64,000 nucleotides of DNA. Source: Luzula sylvatica (lineage: Eukaryota > Streptophyta > Magnoliopsida > Poales > Juncaceae). Position numbers and translations under genes: made by a program. Shown here piece by piece: positions 12,859-27,806 of this stretch. The stretch is from the NCBI GenBank assembly GCA_946800325.1, contig OX326958.1:27444914-27508913 (forward strand), given 5' to 3'. The notes beneath the pieces were generated by a model. It worked only from the letters and a program-made list of their open reading frames with translations. It was not told the origin of the DNA and did not search any database. The first letter of the stretch is position 1. Each line of letters opens with the position of its first letter.

Positions 12859-13186
12859 CTAATTCTTGCTGCAATTGTAAACGCATATACAAGCGTAAAC
12901 TTGGCTACCACTTTTCTCAATACAATTTCCCACTCCGTTCTTTTCTTGATAGCATTGCTTCCTGCAAGCACAAAAATCGCATCCACTTTGATTCAAAAAT
13001 GTCTGGCATGTTGCTCCATCAACCGTCTGCACCATCATCTCCACTAAAAACAAAAATAAGTCATTTACAAGTTGACTGTCAGAATATTAGTTACCTATAG
13101 AAGTAAGCAAATAATTTGTTATATATACCTGATATGGCTACAAGAAGAACGAGAAGAAAGCAAGAGGAAAAATAGATCTTGGCCAT
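12859..13186 (-). CDS. Defensin-like peptide, copy 3 with an extra cysteine
   Basis: Exons 13129-13186 and 12859-13043; 80 aa. Unlike every other copy it reads SGCDFCACRKQC: Leu43 becomes Phe and Ser44 becomes Cys, giving nine cysteines, an odd number. The original eight remain in place. The free cysteine sits between C2 and C3 and could allow dimer formation or upset disulphide pairing; both are inference. The signal segment has Tyr5. Splice sites and the TATA element (13260-13265) are intact. The rest of the unit resembles the Tyr5 units 5, 8, 10 and 14. Confidence 0.88.
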
Positions 13187-13679
13187 ATTTTTCTCGTTGT
13201 TTTACTTTTGAGACTGAAAAGTGTGTTTTGATTGTTGAGAAAGTTTTTTATTATTGATATTTATACCACATTAGTGCATGTATTTTCCTGCTTGTTTCAA
13301 AAAATAATTGTTTGAAAGCTGGATTATTTAATTCAAGATTTGGTGAATTGTATTATACGTGCATGCTTCATGATCAGAATATTTGGTTCATTGGGTATAT
13401 ATGTACATTGTCTTAGAATTTTAATTAAGTATGAATGAAGAATTAATTCGGTTCCTATTCATGTCTAAAAAATATAAGATTCTGAAATATCTTCTAGAAA
13501 TAATCATAATGAGGCTAATACAATCACTTACTATGAATAACCAAACTTTGCATTGGACATGTCAGTTTACAAATAATGATTTTTCTAAAGTTGGATATAC
13601 GTTTATTTAACCATAGTAGCTCAAATTTTGTCGACTATAATATGCTAAATCAGAATGCAAACAAAAACAAAATCATTTT

Positions 13680-13805
<126 letters not shown>

Positions 13806-14869
13806 CAAAAATTACTATTACAAAAATAGAAACTTATATTTTAATATAAGTTTTAATATCTTTATATCATTGTAACGATAATTCACTATATTAAAATAAA
13901 TTACTATATTAAAATAAATTATTTTAATATAGTTATATCATTGTAACGATAATTCACTATATACGACTTTTTAATAGAAACTTATATTTTTTGTAATTAA
14001 ATTTTATACGTGACCATATTTTTTTTGCGATATAAATTTAATATTTACAGAAATATCATATAAAATATTTTACTAAGATAGAGTTTTCTGTAATATATTT
14101 TTTATGTACATTATACAACACGTCATAAAATTATTGCAACGTGTCTAAAACTAGTTGTATGCTGGCGTGATGCCTTCTTTTCTGGCGAAAAGTTGTCAAT
14201 TCCCTCAATTTCGTTGTAACCTTAATTTTATTGTGTTTCTCCCGAAAACTAAACTACACTTTTTTAACAGTTTTGAAATTAATTAAAAAAATATTGGAAG
14301 TTTGATGAAAGAGCCCATTCAAATTTATAAAAAAAGAAATTAATGCACATTAAAAATAATATACATTATAGCAAGAATATTCTGGTAACATTGAACAATA
14401 TTCGATAATAAGGAACTTTGACAATAACTATATCTACAAGAATTTGCTAGTCAGTGCATTGTCTATCGGTGAGTAAGACTCTTTCCTCTAGCAGTGAACC
14501 CGATTCGCCTTTTTTCTTTCTTTACACATATTAGAACTAATTCTACATTTTACGTCCAAATCTCATTGCAAAATCACAAGTATTTACGTCAAAATAAAAA
14601 CAAAGATGTTAACATCTGGATATGTGAGTAATAATATTGATAAAGCTTATATTAAATGCAAGCTCTCATGAAATAGACTGTACGAAAATCCTCGTCAAAG
14701 AGAATTATTGGATAAATACATCATTAGAAAAGACTCTCAGATTTTTTTTAAAGAAAATTCTTGAACAAATACTATAATAAAATTAAATATAAAGATGTTT
14801 TCATTGACTTATTTTGTTTTAAAAAAAAGATCTGACAGTATTATTATAAATGTTTCTTGAATTGACAAG

Positions 14870-15197
14870 CTAATTCTTGCTGCAATTGTAAACGCATATA
14901 CAAGCGTAAACTTGGCTACCACTTTTCTCAATACAATTTCCCACTCCGTTCTTTTCTTGATAGCATTGCTTCCTGCAAGCACTCAAATCGCATCCACTTT
15001 GATTAAAAAATGTTTGGCATGTTGCTCCATCAACCGTCTGCACCATCATCTCCACTAAAGACAAAAATAAGGTATTTACATGTTAACTGTCGGAATATTA
15101 GTTACCTATGAAAGTAAGCAAAAAATTTGTTATATATACCTGATATGGCTACAAGAAGAACGAGAAGAAAGCAAGAGGAAAAATAGATCTTGGCCAT
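14870..15197 (-). CDS. Defensin-like peptide, copy 4 (Phe36)
   Basis: Exons 15140-15197 and 14870-15054; 80 aa, eight cysteines. Tyr5 and Asp42 type with one private change, Leu36 to Phe, in the segment between C1 and C2. Its intron belongs to the second intron type (acceptor side 'gtctttag'; shared with copies 6, 11, 13 and 15). The promoter carries an 8-bp insertion next to the TATA element at 15271-15276 ('tttatacggttatacc' in place of 'tttatacc'), shared only with copy 13. Confidence 0.88.
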
Positions 15198-15698
15198 ATT
15201 TTTCTCGTTGTTTTACTTTTGAGACTGAAAAGTGTGTTTTGATTGTTGAGAAAGTTGTTTATTATTGATATTTATACGGTTATACCACATTAGTGCATGT
15301 ATTTTCCTGCTTGTTTCAAAAAATAATTGTTTGAAAACTGGATTATTTAATTCAAGATTTGGTGAATTGTATTATACGTGCATGCTTCATGATCAGAATA
15401 TTTGGTTCATTGGGTATATATGTACATTGTATTAGAATTTTAATTAAGTATGAATGAAGAATTAATTCGGTTCCTATTCATGTCTAAAAAATATAAGATT
15501 CTGAAATATCTTCTAGAAATAATCATAATGAGGCTAATACAATCACTTACTATGAATAACCAAATTTTGCATTGGACATGTCAGTTTACAAATAATGATT
15601 TTTCTAAAGTTGGATATACGTTTATTTAACCATAGTAGCTCAAATTTTGTCGACTATAATATGCTAAATCAGAATGCAAACAAAAACAAAATCATTTT

Positions 15699-15818
<120 letters not shown>

Positions 15819-16882
15819 AAAATTACTATTACAAAAATAGAAACTTATATTTTAATATAAGTTTTAATATCGTTATATCATTGTAACGATAATTCACTAT
15901 ATTAAAATAAATTACTATATTAAAATAAATTATTTTAATATAGTTATATCATTGTAACGATAATTCACTATATACGACTTATTAATAGAAACTTATATTT
16001 TTTGTAATTAATTTTTATACGTGACCATATTTGTTTTGCGATATAAATTTAATATTTACAGAAATATCATATAAAATATTTTACTAAGATAGAGTTTTCT
16101 GTAATATATTTTTTATGTACATTATACAACACGTCATAAAATTATTGCAACGTGTCTAAAACTAGTTGTATGCTGGCGTGATGCCTTCTTTTCTGGCGAA
16201 AAGTTGTCAATTCCCTCAATTTCGTTGTAACCTTAATTTTATTGTGTTTCTCCCGAAAACTAAACTACACTTTTTTAACAGTTTTGAAATTAATTAAAAA
16301 AATATTGGAAGTTTGATGAAAGAGCCCATTCAAATTTATAAAAAAAGAAATTAATGCACATTAAAAATAATATACATTATAGCAAGAATATTCTGGTAAC
16401 ATTGAACAATATTCGATAATAAGGAACTTTGACAATAACTATATCTACAAGAATTTGCTAGTTAGTGCATTGTCTATCGGTCAGTAACACTCTTTCCTCT
16501 GGCAGTGAACCCGATTCGCATTTTTTCTTTCTTTACACATATTAGAACTAATTCTAAATTTTACGTCCAAATCTCATTGCAAAATCACAAGTATTTACGT
16601 CAAAATAAAAAACAAAGATGTTAACATCTGGATATGTGAGTAATAATATTGATAAAGCTTATATTAAATGCAAGCTCTCATGAAATAGACTGTACGAAAA
16701 TCCTCGTCAAAGAGAATTATTGGATAAATACATCATTAGAAAAGACTCTCAGATTTTTTTTAAAGAAAATTCTTGAACAAATACTATAATAAAATTAAAT
16801 ATAAAGATGTTTTCATGGACTTATTTTGTTTTAAAAAAAAAGATCTAACAGTATGATTATAAATGTTTCTTGAATTGGCAAG

Positions 16883-17210
16883 CTAATTCTTGCTGCAATT
16901 GTAAACGCATATACAAGCGTAAACTTGGCTACCACTTTTCTCAATACAATTTCCCACTCCGTTCTTTTCTTGATAGCATTGCTTCCTGCAAGCACTCAAA
17001 TCGCATCCACTTTGATTCAAAAATGTCTGGCATGTTGCTCCATCAACCGTCTGCACCATCATCTCCACTAAAAACAAAAATAAGTCATTTACAAGTTGAC
17101 TGTCAGAATATTAGTTACCTATAGAAGTAAGCAAATAATTTGTTATATATACCTGATATGGCTACAAGAAGAACGAGAAGAAAGCAAGAGGAAAAATAGA
17201 TCTTGGCCAT
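16883..17210 (-). CDS. Defensin-like peptide, copy 5 (Tyr5/Asp42 type)
   Basis: Exons 17153-17210 and 16883-17067; 80 aa, eight cysteines. The signal segment starts MAKIYFSSC. The encoded protein is identical to copies 8, 10 and 13 and is the commonest Tyr5 form in the array. TATAAA at 17284-17289. The copy is first in the block 5-6-7 that recurs as 10-11-12. Confidence 0.9.
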
Positions 17211-17703
17211 ATTTTTCTCGTTGTTTTACTTTTGAGACTGAAAAGTGTGTTTTGATTGTTGAGAAAGTTTTTTATTATTGATATTTATACCACATTAGTG
17301 CATGTATTTTCCTGCTTGTTTCAAAAAATAATTGTTTGAAAGCTGGATTATTTAATTCAAGATTTGGTGAATTGTATTATACGTGCATGCTTCATGATCA
17401 GAATATTTGGTTCATTGGGTATATATGTACATTGTATTAGAATTTTAATTAAGTATGAATGAAGAATTAATTCGGTTCCTATTCATGTCTAAAAAATATA
17501 AGATTCTGAAATATCTTCTAGAAATAATCATAATGAGGCTAATACAATCACTTACTATGAATAACCAAATTTTGCATTGGACATGTCAGTTTACAAATAA
17601 TGATTTTTCTAAAGTTGGATATACGTTTATTTAACCATAGTAGCTCAAATTTTGTCGACTATAATATGCTAAATCAGAATGCAAACAAAAACAAAATCAT
17701 TTT

Positions 17704-17815
<112 letters not shown>

Positions 17816-18879
17816 CAAAAATTACTATTACAAAAATAGAAACTTATATTTTAATATAAGTTTTAATATCGTTATATCATTGTAACGATAATTCACTATA
17901 TTAAAATAAATTACTATATTAAAATAAATTATTTTAATATAGTTATATCATTGTAACGATAATTCACTATATACGACTTTTTAATAGAAACTTATATTTT
18001 TTGTAATTAAATTTTATACGTGACCCTATTTTTTTTGCGATATAAATTTAATATTTACAGAAATATCATATAAAATATTTTACTAAGATAGAGTTTTCTG
18101 TAATATATTTTTTATGTACATTATACAACACGTCATAAAATTATTGCAACGTGTCTAAAACTAGTTGTATGCTGGCGTGATGCCTTCTTTTCTGGCGAAA
18201 AGTTGTCAATTCCCTCAATTTCGTTGTAACCTTAATTTTATTGTGTTTCTCCCGAAAACTAAACTACACTTTTTTAATAGTTTTGAAATTAATTAAAAAA
18301 ATATTGGATGTTTGATGAAAGAGCCCATTCAAATTTATAAAAAAAGAAATTAATGCACATTAAAAATAATATACATTATAGCAAGAATATTCTGGTAACA
18401 TTGAACAATATTCGATAATAAGGAACTTTGACAATAACTATATCTACAAGAATTTGCTAGTTAGTGCATTGTCTATCGGTGAGTAACACTCTTTCCTCTG
18501 GTAGTGAACCCGATTCGCATTTTTTCTTTCTTTACACATATTAGAACTAATTCTAAATTTTACGTCCAAATCTCATTGCAAAATCACAAGTATTTACGTC
18601 AAAATAAAAAACAAAGATGTTAACATCTGGATATGTGAGTAATAATATTGATAAAGCTTATATTAAATGCAAGCTCTCATGAAATAGACTGTACGAAATC
18701 CTCGTCAAAGAGAATTATTGGATAAATACATCATTAGAAAAGACTCTCAGATTTTTTTTAAAGAAAATTCTTGAACAAATACTATAATAAAATTAAATAT
18801 AAAGATGTTTTCATTGACTTATTTTGTTTTAAAAAAAAGATCTGACAGTATGATTATAAATGTTTCTTGAATTGACAAG

Positions 18880-19207
18880 CTAATTCTTGCTGCAATTGTA
18901 AACGCATATACAAGCGTAAACTTGGCTACCACTTTTCTCAATACAATTTCCCACTCCGTTCTTTTCTTGATAGCATTGCTTCCTGCAAGCACTCAAATCG
19001 CATCCACTTTGATTCAAAAATGTCTGGCATGTTGCTCCATCAACCGTCTGCACCATCATCTCCACTAAAGACAAAAATAAGGTATTTACATGTTAACTGT
19101 CGGAATATTAGTTACCTATGGAAGTAAGCAAATAATTTGTTATATATACCTGATATGGCTACAAGAAGAACGAGAAGAAAGCAAGAGGAAAAATAGGTCT
19201 TGGCCAT
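18880..19207 (-). CDS. Defensin-like peptide, copy 6 (Thr4-Tyr5 type)
   Basis: Exons 19150-19207 and 18880-19064; 80 aa, eight cysteines, Asp42. The signal segment starts MAKTYFSSC, with Ile4 replaced by Thr. Only copy 11 has the same protein. The two units also share flanking marks absent elsewhere: 'tggtagtgaacccg' downstream, 'cagtgggtatatatg' upstream, and a 'ttaatatat' junction in the microsatellite. They are therefore a recent duplicate pair. Second intron type. Confidence 0.9.
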
Positions 19208-19700
19208 ATTTTTCTCGTTGTTTTACTTTTGAGACTGAAAAGTGTGTTTTGATTGTTGAGAAAGTTGTTTATTATTGATATTTATACCACATTAGTGCAT
19301 GTATTTTCCTGCTTGTTTCAAAAAATAATTGTTTGAAAGCTGGATTATTTAATTCAAGATTTGGTGAATTGTATTATACGTGCATGCTTCATGATCAGAA
19401 TATTTGGTTCAGTGGGTATATATGTACATTGTACTAGAATTTTAATTAAGTATGAATGAAGAATTAATTCGGTTCCTATTCATGTCTAAAAAATATAAGA
19501 TTCTGAAATATCTTCTAGAAATAATCATAATGAGGCTAATACAATCACTTACTATGAATAACCAAATTTTGCATTGGACATGTCAGTTTACAAATAATGA
19601 TTTTTCTAAAGTTCGATATACGTTTATTTAACCATAGTAGCTCAAATTTTGTCGACTATAATATGCTAAATCAGAATGCAAACAAAAACAAAATCATTTT

Positions 19701-19803
<103 letters not shown>

Positions 19804-20883
19804 TATATATATATATATCAAAAATTACTATTACAAAAATAGAAACTTATATTTTAATATAAGTTTTAATATCGTTATATCATTGTAACGATAATTCACT
19901 ATATTAAAATAAATTACTATATTAAAATAAATTATTTTAATATAGTTATATCATTGTAACGATAATTCACTATATACGACTTTTTAATAGAAACTTATAT
20001 TTTTTATAATTAATTTTTATACGTGACCATATTTTTTTTGCGATATAAATTTAATATTTACAGAAATATCATATAAAATATTTTACTAAGATAGAGTTTT
20101 CTGTAATATATTTTTTATGTACATTATACAACACGTCATAAAATTATTGCAACGTGTCTAAAACTAGTTGTATGCTGGCGTGATGCCTTCTTTTCTGGCG
20201 AAAAGTTGTCAATTCCCTCAATTTCGTTGTAACCTTAATTTTATTGTGTTTCTCCCCAAAACTAAACTACACTTTTTTAACAGTTTTGAAATTAATTAAA
20301 AAAATATTGGAAGTTTGATGAAAGAGCCCATTCAAATTTATAAAAAAAGAAATTAATGCACATTAAAAATTATATACATTATAGCAAGAATATTCTGGTA
20401 ACATTGAACAATATTCGATAATAATGAACTTTGACAATAACTATATCTACAAGAATTTGCTAGTCAGTGCATTGTCTATCGGTGAGAAAGACTCTTTCCT
20501 CTTGCAGTGAACCCGATTCGCCTTTTTTCTTTCTTTACACATATTAGAACTAATTCTAAATTTTACGTCCAAATCTCATTGCAAAATCACAAGTATTTAC
20601 GTCAAAATAAAAACAAAGATGTTAACATATGGATATGTGAGTAATAATATTGATAAAGCTTATATTAAATGCAAGCTCTCATGAAATAGACTGTACGAAA
20701 ACCCTCGTCAAAGAGAATTATTGGATAAATACATCATTAGAAAAGACTCTCAGATTTTTTTTAAAGAAAATTCTTGAACAAATACTATAATAAAATTAAA
20801 TATAAAGATGTTTTCATTGACTTATTTTGTTTTAAAAAAAAAGATCTGACAGTATGATTATAAATGTTTCTTGAATTGGCAAG

Positions 20884-21211
20884 CTAATTCTTGCTGCAAT
20901 TGTAAACGCATATACAAGCGTAAACTTGGCTACCACTTTTCTCAATACAATTTCCCACTCCGTTCTTTTCTTGATAGCATTGCTTCCTGCAAGCACTCAA
21001 ACCGCATCCACTTTGATTCAAGAATGTCTGGCATGTTGCTCCATCAACCGTCTGCACCATCATCTCCACTAAAAACAAAAATAAGTCATTTACAAGTTGA
21101 CTGTCAGAATATTAGTTACCTATAGAAGTAAGCAAATAATTTGTTATATATACCTGATATGGCTACAAGAAGAACGAGAAGAAAGCAAGAGGAAAAAGAG
21201 ATCTTGGCCAT
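20884..21211 (-). CDS. Defensin-like peptide, copy 7 (Ser5/Gly42 type)
   Basis: Exons 21154-21211 and 20884-21068; 80 aa, eight cysteines. Protein identical to copies 2, 9 and 12. It shares with 9 and 12 a silent TTT-to-TTC change in the mature coding part and 'accaaattagtg' in place of 'accacattagtg' just upstream of the TATA element. This marks 7, 9 and 12 as a young sub-lineage. Confidence 0.9.
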
Positions 21212-21704
21212 ATTTTTCTCGTTGTTTTACTTTTGAGACTGAAAAGTGTGTTTTGATTGTGGAGAAAGTTGTTTATTATTGAAATTTATACCAAATTAGT
21301 GCATGTATTTTCCTGCTTGTTTCAAAAAATAATTGTTTGAAAACTGGATTATTTAATTCAAGAATTGGTGAATTGTATTATACGTGCATGCTTCATGATC
21401 AGAATATTTGGTTCATTGGGTATATATGTACATTGTATTAGAATTTTAATTAAGTATGAATGAAGAATTAATTCGGTTCCTATTCATGTCTAAAAAATAT
21501 AAGATTCTGAAATATCTTCTAGAAATAATCATAATGAGGCTAATACAATCACTTACTATGAATAACCAAATTTTGCATTGGACATGTCAGTTTACAAATA
21601 ATGATTTTTCTAAAGTTGGATATACGTTTATTTAACCATAGTAGCTCAAATTTTGTCGACTATAATATGCTAAATCAGAATGCAAACAAAAACAAAATCA
21701 TTTT

Positions 21705-21836
<132 letters not shown>

Positions 21837-22900
21837 AAAATTACTATTACAAAAATAGAAACTTATATTTTAATATAAGTTTTAATATCGTTATATCATT
21901 GTAACGATAATTCACTATATTAAAATAAATTACTATATTAAAATAAATTATTTTAATATAGTTATATCATTGTAACGATAATTCACTATATACGACTTAT
22001 TAATAGAAACTTATATTTTTTGTAATTAATTTTTATACGTGACCATATTTGTTTTGCGATATAAATTTAATATTTACAGAAATATCATATAAAATATTTT
22101 ACTAAGATAGAGTTTTCTGTAATATATTTTTTATGTACATTATACAACACGTCATAAAATTATTGCAACGTGTCTAAAACTAGTTGTATGCTGGCGTGAT
22201 GCCTTCTTTTCTGGCGAAATGTTGTCAATTCCCTCAATTTCGTTGTAACCTTAATTTTATTGTGTTTCTCCCGAAAACTAAACTACACTTTTTTAACAGT
22301 TTTGAAATTAATTAAAAAAATATTGGAAGTTTGATGAAAGAGCCCATTCAAATTTATAAAAAAAGAAATTAATGCACATTAAAAATAATATACATTATAG
22401 CAAGAATATTCTGGTAACATTGAACAATATTCGATAATAAGGAACTTTGACAATAACTATATCTACAAGAATTTGCTAGTTAGTGCATTGTCTATCGGTC
22501 AGTAACACTCTTTCCTCTGGCAGTGAACCCGATTCGCATTTTTTCTTTCTTTACACATATTAGAACTAATTCTAAATTTTACGTCCAAATCTCATTGCAA
22601 AATCACAAGTATTTACGTCAAAATAAAAAACAAAGATGTTAACATCTGGATATGTGAGTAATAATATTGATAAAGCTTATATTAAATGCAAGCTCTCATG
22701 AAATAGACTGTACGAAAATCCTCGTCAAAGAGAATTATTGGATAAATACATCATTAGAAAAGACTCTCAGATTTTTTTTAAAGAAAATTCTTGAACAAAT
22801 ACTATAATAAAATTAAATATAAAGATGTTTTCATGGACTTATTTTGTTTTAAAAAAAAAGATCTGACAGTATGATTATAAATGTTTCTTGAATTGGCAAG

Positions 22901-23228
22901 CTAATTCTTGCTGCAATTGTAAACGCATATACAAGCGTAAACTTGGCTACCACTTTTCTCAATACAATTTCCCACTCCGTTCTTTTCTTGATAGCATTGC
23001 TTCCTGCAAGCACTCAAATCGCATCCACTTTGATTCAAAAATGTCTGGCATGTTGCTCCATCAACCGTCTGCACCATCATCTCCACTAAAAACAAAAATA
23101 AGTCATTTACAAGTTGACTGTCAGAATATTAGTTACCTATAGAAGTAAGCAAATAATTTGTTATATATACCTGATATGGCTACAAGAAGAACGAGAAGAA
23201 AGCAAGAGGAAAAATAGATCTTGGCCAT
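22901..23228 (-). CDS. Defensin-like peptide, copy 8 (Tyr5/Asp42 type)
   Basis: Exons 23171-23228 and 22901-23085; 80 aa, eight cysteines, protein identical to copies 5, 10 and 13. It follows a Gly42 copy, as copies 3 and 10 do, a recurring neighbour order that suggests two-unit exchange events. Its upstream microsatellite (23726-23801) is among the shortest of the array. Confidence 0.9.
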
Positions 23229-23721
23229 ATTTTTCTCGTTGTTTTACTTTTGAGACTGAAAAGTGTGTTTTGATTGTTGAGAAAGTTTTTTATTATTGAT
23301 ATTTATACCACATTAGTGCATGTATTTTCCTGCTTGTTTCAAAAAATAATTGTTTGAAAGCTGGATTATTTAATTCAAGATTTGGTGAATTGTATTATAC
23401 GTGCATGCTTCATGATCAGAATATTTGGTTCATTGGGTATATATGTACATTGTATTAGAATTTTAATTAAGTATGAATGAAGAATTAATTCGGTTCCTAT
23501 TCATGTCTAAAAAATATAAGATTCTGAAATATCTTCTAGAAATAATCATAATGAGGCTAATACAATCACTTACTATGAATAACCAAATTTTGCATTGGAC
23601 ATGTCAGTTTACAAATAATGATTTTTCTAAAGTTGGATATACGTTTATTTAACCATAGTAGCTCAAATTTTGTCGACTATAATATGCTAAATCAGAATGC
23701 AAACAAAAACAAAATCATTTT

Positions 23722-23803
<82 letters not shown>

Positions 23804-24866
23804 AAAATTACTATTACAAAAATAGAAACTTATATTTTAATATAAGTTTTAATATCGTTATATCATTGTAACGATAATTCACTATATTAAAATAAATTAC
23901 TATATTAAAATAAATTATTTTAATATAGTTATATCATTGTAACGATAATTCACTATATACGACTTTTTAATAGAAACTTATATTTTTTGTAATTAAATTT
24001 TATACGTGACCCTATTTTTTTTGCGATATAAATTTAATATTTACAGAAATATCATATAAAATATTTTACTAAGATAGAGTTTTCTGTAATATATTTTTTA
24101 TGTACATTATACAACACGTCATAAAATTATTGCAACGTGTCTAAAACTAGTTGTATGCTGGCGTGATGCCTTCTTTTCTGGCGAAAAGTTGTCAATTCCC
24201 TCAATTTCGTTGTAACCTTAATTTTATTGTGTTTCTCCCCAAAACTAAACTACACTTTTTTAACAGTTTTGAAATTAATTAAAAAAATATTGGAAGTTTG
24301 ATGAAAGAGCCCATTCAAATTTATAAAAAAAGAAATTAATGCACATTAAAAATTATATACATTATAGCAAGAATATTCTGGTAACATTGAACAATATTCG
24401 ATAATAATGAACTTTGACAATAACTATATCTACAAGAATTTGCTAGTCAGTGCATTGTCTATCGGTGAGAAAGACTCTTTCCTCTTGCAGTGAACCCGAT
24501 TCGCCTTTTTTCTTTCTTTACACATATTAGAACTAATTCTAAATTTTACGTCCAAATCTCATTGCAAAATCACAAGTATTTACGTCAAAATAAAAACAAA
24601 GATGTTAACATATGGATATGTGAGTAATAATATTGATAAAGCTTATATTAAATGCAAGCTCTCATGAAATAGACTGTACGAAAACCCTCGTCAAAGAGAA
24701 TTATTGGATAAATACATCATTAGAAAAGACTCTCAGATTTTTTTTAAAGAAAATTCTTGAACAAATACTATAATAAAATTAAATATAAAGATGTTTTCAT
24801 TGACTTATTTTGTTTTAAAAAAAAAGATCTGACAGTATGATTATAAATGTTTCTTGAATTGGCAAG

Positions 24867-25194
24867 CTAATTCTTGCTGCAATTGTAAACGCATATACAA
24901 GCGTAAACTTGGCTACCACTTTTCTCAATACAATTTCCCACTCCGTTCTTTTCTTGATAGCATTGCTTCCTGCAAGCACTCAAACCGCATCCACTTTGAT
25001 TCAAGAATGTCTGGCATGTTGCTCCATCAACCGTCTGCACCATCATCTCCACTAAAAACAAAAATAAGTCATTTACAAGTTGACTGTCAGAATATTAGTT
25101 ACCTATAGAAGTAAGCAAATAATTTGTTATATATACCTGATATGGCTACAAGAAGAACGAGAAGAAAGCAAGAGGAAAAAGAGATCTTGGCCAT
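24867..25194 (-). CDS. Defensin-like peptide, copy 9 (Ser5/Gly42 type)
   Basis: Exons 25137-25194 and 24867-25051; 80 aa, eight cysteines. Coding sequence matches copies 7 and 12, including the silent TTC codon. A private change lies in the 5' untranslated part ('gaaaactgtg' in place of 'gaaaagtgtg'). The distance to the previous copy (1966 bp) is the shortest in the array, mainly through a short microsatellite. Confidence 0.9.
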
Positions 25195-25683
25195 ATTTTT
25201 CTCGTTGTTTTACTTTTGAGACTGAAAACTGTGTTTTGATTGTGGAGAAAGTTGTTTATTATTGAAATTTATACCAAATTAGTGCATGTATTTTCCTGCT
25301 TGTTTCAAAAAATAATTGTTTGAAAACTGGATTATTTAATTCAAGAATTGGTGAATTGTATTATACGTGCATGCTTCATGATCAGAATATTTGGTTCATT
25401 GGGTATATATGTACATTGTATTAGAATTTTAATTAAGTATGAATGAAGAATTAATTCGGTTCCTATTCATGTCTAAAAAATATAAGATTCTGAAATATCT
25501 TCTAGAAATAATCATAATGAGGCTAATACAATCACTTACTATGAATAACCAAATTTTGCATTGGACATGTCAGTTTACAAATAATGATTTTTCTAAAGTT
25601 GGATATACGTTTATTTAACCATAGTAGCTCAAATTTTGTCGACTATAATATGCTAAATCAGAATGCAAACAAAAACAAAATCA

Positions 25684-25800
<117 letters not shown>

Positions 25801-26863
25801 AAAATTACTATTACAAAAATAGAAACTTATATTTTAATATAAGTTTTAATATCGTTATATCATTGTAACGATAATTCACTATATTAAAATAAATTACTAT
25901 ATTAAAATAAATTATTTTAATATAGTTATATCATTGTAACGATAATTCACTATATACGACTTATTAATAGAAACTTATATTTTTTGTAATTAATTTTTAT
26001 ACGTGACCATATTTGTTTTGCGATATAAATTTAATATTTACAGAAATATCATATAAAATATTTTACTAAGATAGAGTTTTCTGTAATATATTTTTTATGT
26101 AATTATACAACACGTCATAAAATTATTGCAACGTGTCTAAAACTAGTTGTATGCTGGCGTGATGCCTTCTTTTCTGGCGAAATGTTGTCAATTCCCTCAA
26201 TTTCGTTGTAACCTTAATTTTATTGTGTTTCTCCCGAAAACTAAACTACACTTTTTTAACAGTTTTGAAATTAATTAAAAAAATATTGGAAGTTTGATGA
26301 AAGAGCCCATTCAAATTTATAAAAAAAGAAATTAATGCACATTAAAAATAATATACATTATAGCAAGAATATTCTGGTAACATTGAACAATATTCGATAA
26401 TAAGGAACTTTGACAATAACTATATCTACAAGAATTTGCTAGTTAGTGCATTGTCTATCGGTCAGTAACACTCTTTCCTCTGGCAGTGAACCCGATTCGC
26501 ATTTTTTCTTTCTTTACACATATTAGAACTAATTCTAAATTTTACGTCCAAATCTCATTGCAAAATCACAAGTATTTACGTCAAAATAAAAAACAAAGAT
26601 GTTAACATCTGGATATGTGAGTAATAATATTGATAAAGCTTATATTAAATGCAAGCTCTCATGAAATAGACTGTACGAAAATCCTCGTCAAAGAGAATTA
26701 TTGGATAAATACATCATTAGAAAAGACTCTCAGATTTTTTTTAAAGAAAATTCTTGAACAAATACTATAATAAAATTAAATATAAAGATGTTTTCATGGA
26801 CTTATTTTGTTTTAAAAAAAAAGATCTGACAGTATGATTATAAATGTTTCTTGAATTGGCAAG

Positions 26864-27191
26864 CTAATTCTTGCTGCAATTGTAAACGCATATACAAGCG
26901 TAAACTTGGCTACCACTTTTCTCAATACAATTTCCCACTCCGTTCTTTTCTTGATAGCATTGCTTCCTGCAAGCACTCAAATCGCATCCACTTTGATTCA
27001 AAAATGTCTGGCATGTTGCTCCATCAACCGTCTGCACCATCATCTCCACTAAAAACAAAAATAAGTCATTTACAAGTTGACTGTCAGAATATTAGTTACC
27101 TATAGAAGTAAGCAAATAATTTGTTATATATACCTGATATGGCTACAAGAAGAACGAGAAGAAAGCAAGAGGAAAAATAGATCTTGGCCAT
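26864..27191 (-). CDS. Defensin-like peptide, copy 10 (Tyr5/Asp42 type)
   Basis: Exons 27134-27191 and 26864-27048; 80 aa, eight cysteines, protein identical to copies 5, 8 and 13. It opens the second Tyr5 / Thr4-Tyr5 / Gly42 block (10-11-12), which repeats copies 5-6-7. The unit's downstream part has a one-base deletion ('ttatgtaattatac') not seen in its closest relatives. Confidence 0.9.
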
Positions 27192-27684
27192 ATTTTTCTC
27201 GTTGTTTTACTTTTGAGACTGAAAAGTGTGTTTTGATTGTTGAGAAAGTTTTTTATTATTGATATTTATACCACATTAGTGCATGTATTTTCCTGCTTGT
27301 TTCAAAAAATAATTGTTTGAAAGCTGGATTATTTAATTCAAGATTTGGTGAATTGTATTATACGTGCATGCTTCATGATCAGAATATTTGGTTCATTGGG
27401 TATATATGTACATTGTATTAGAATTTTAATTAAGTATGAATGAAGAATTAATTCGGTTCCTATTCATGTCTAAAAAATATAAGATTCTGAAATATCTTCT
27501 AGAAATAATCATAATGAGGCTAATACAATCACTTACTATGAATAACCAAATTTTGCATTGGACATGTCAGTTTACAAATAATGATTTTTCTAAAGTTGGA
27601 TATACGTTTATTTAACCATAGTAGCTCAAATTTTGTCGACTATAATATGCTAAATCAGAATGCAAACAAAAACAAAATCATTTT

Positions 27685-27806
<122 letters not shown>

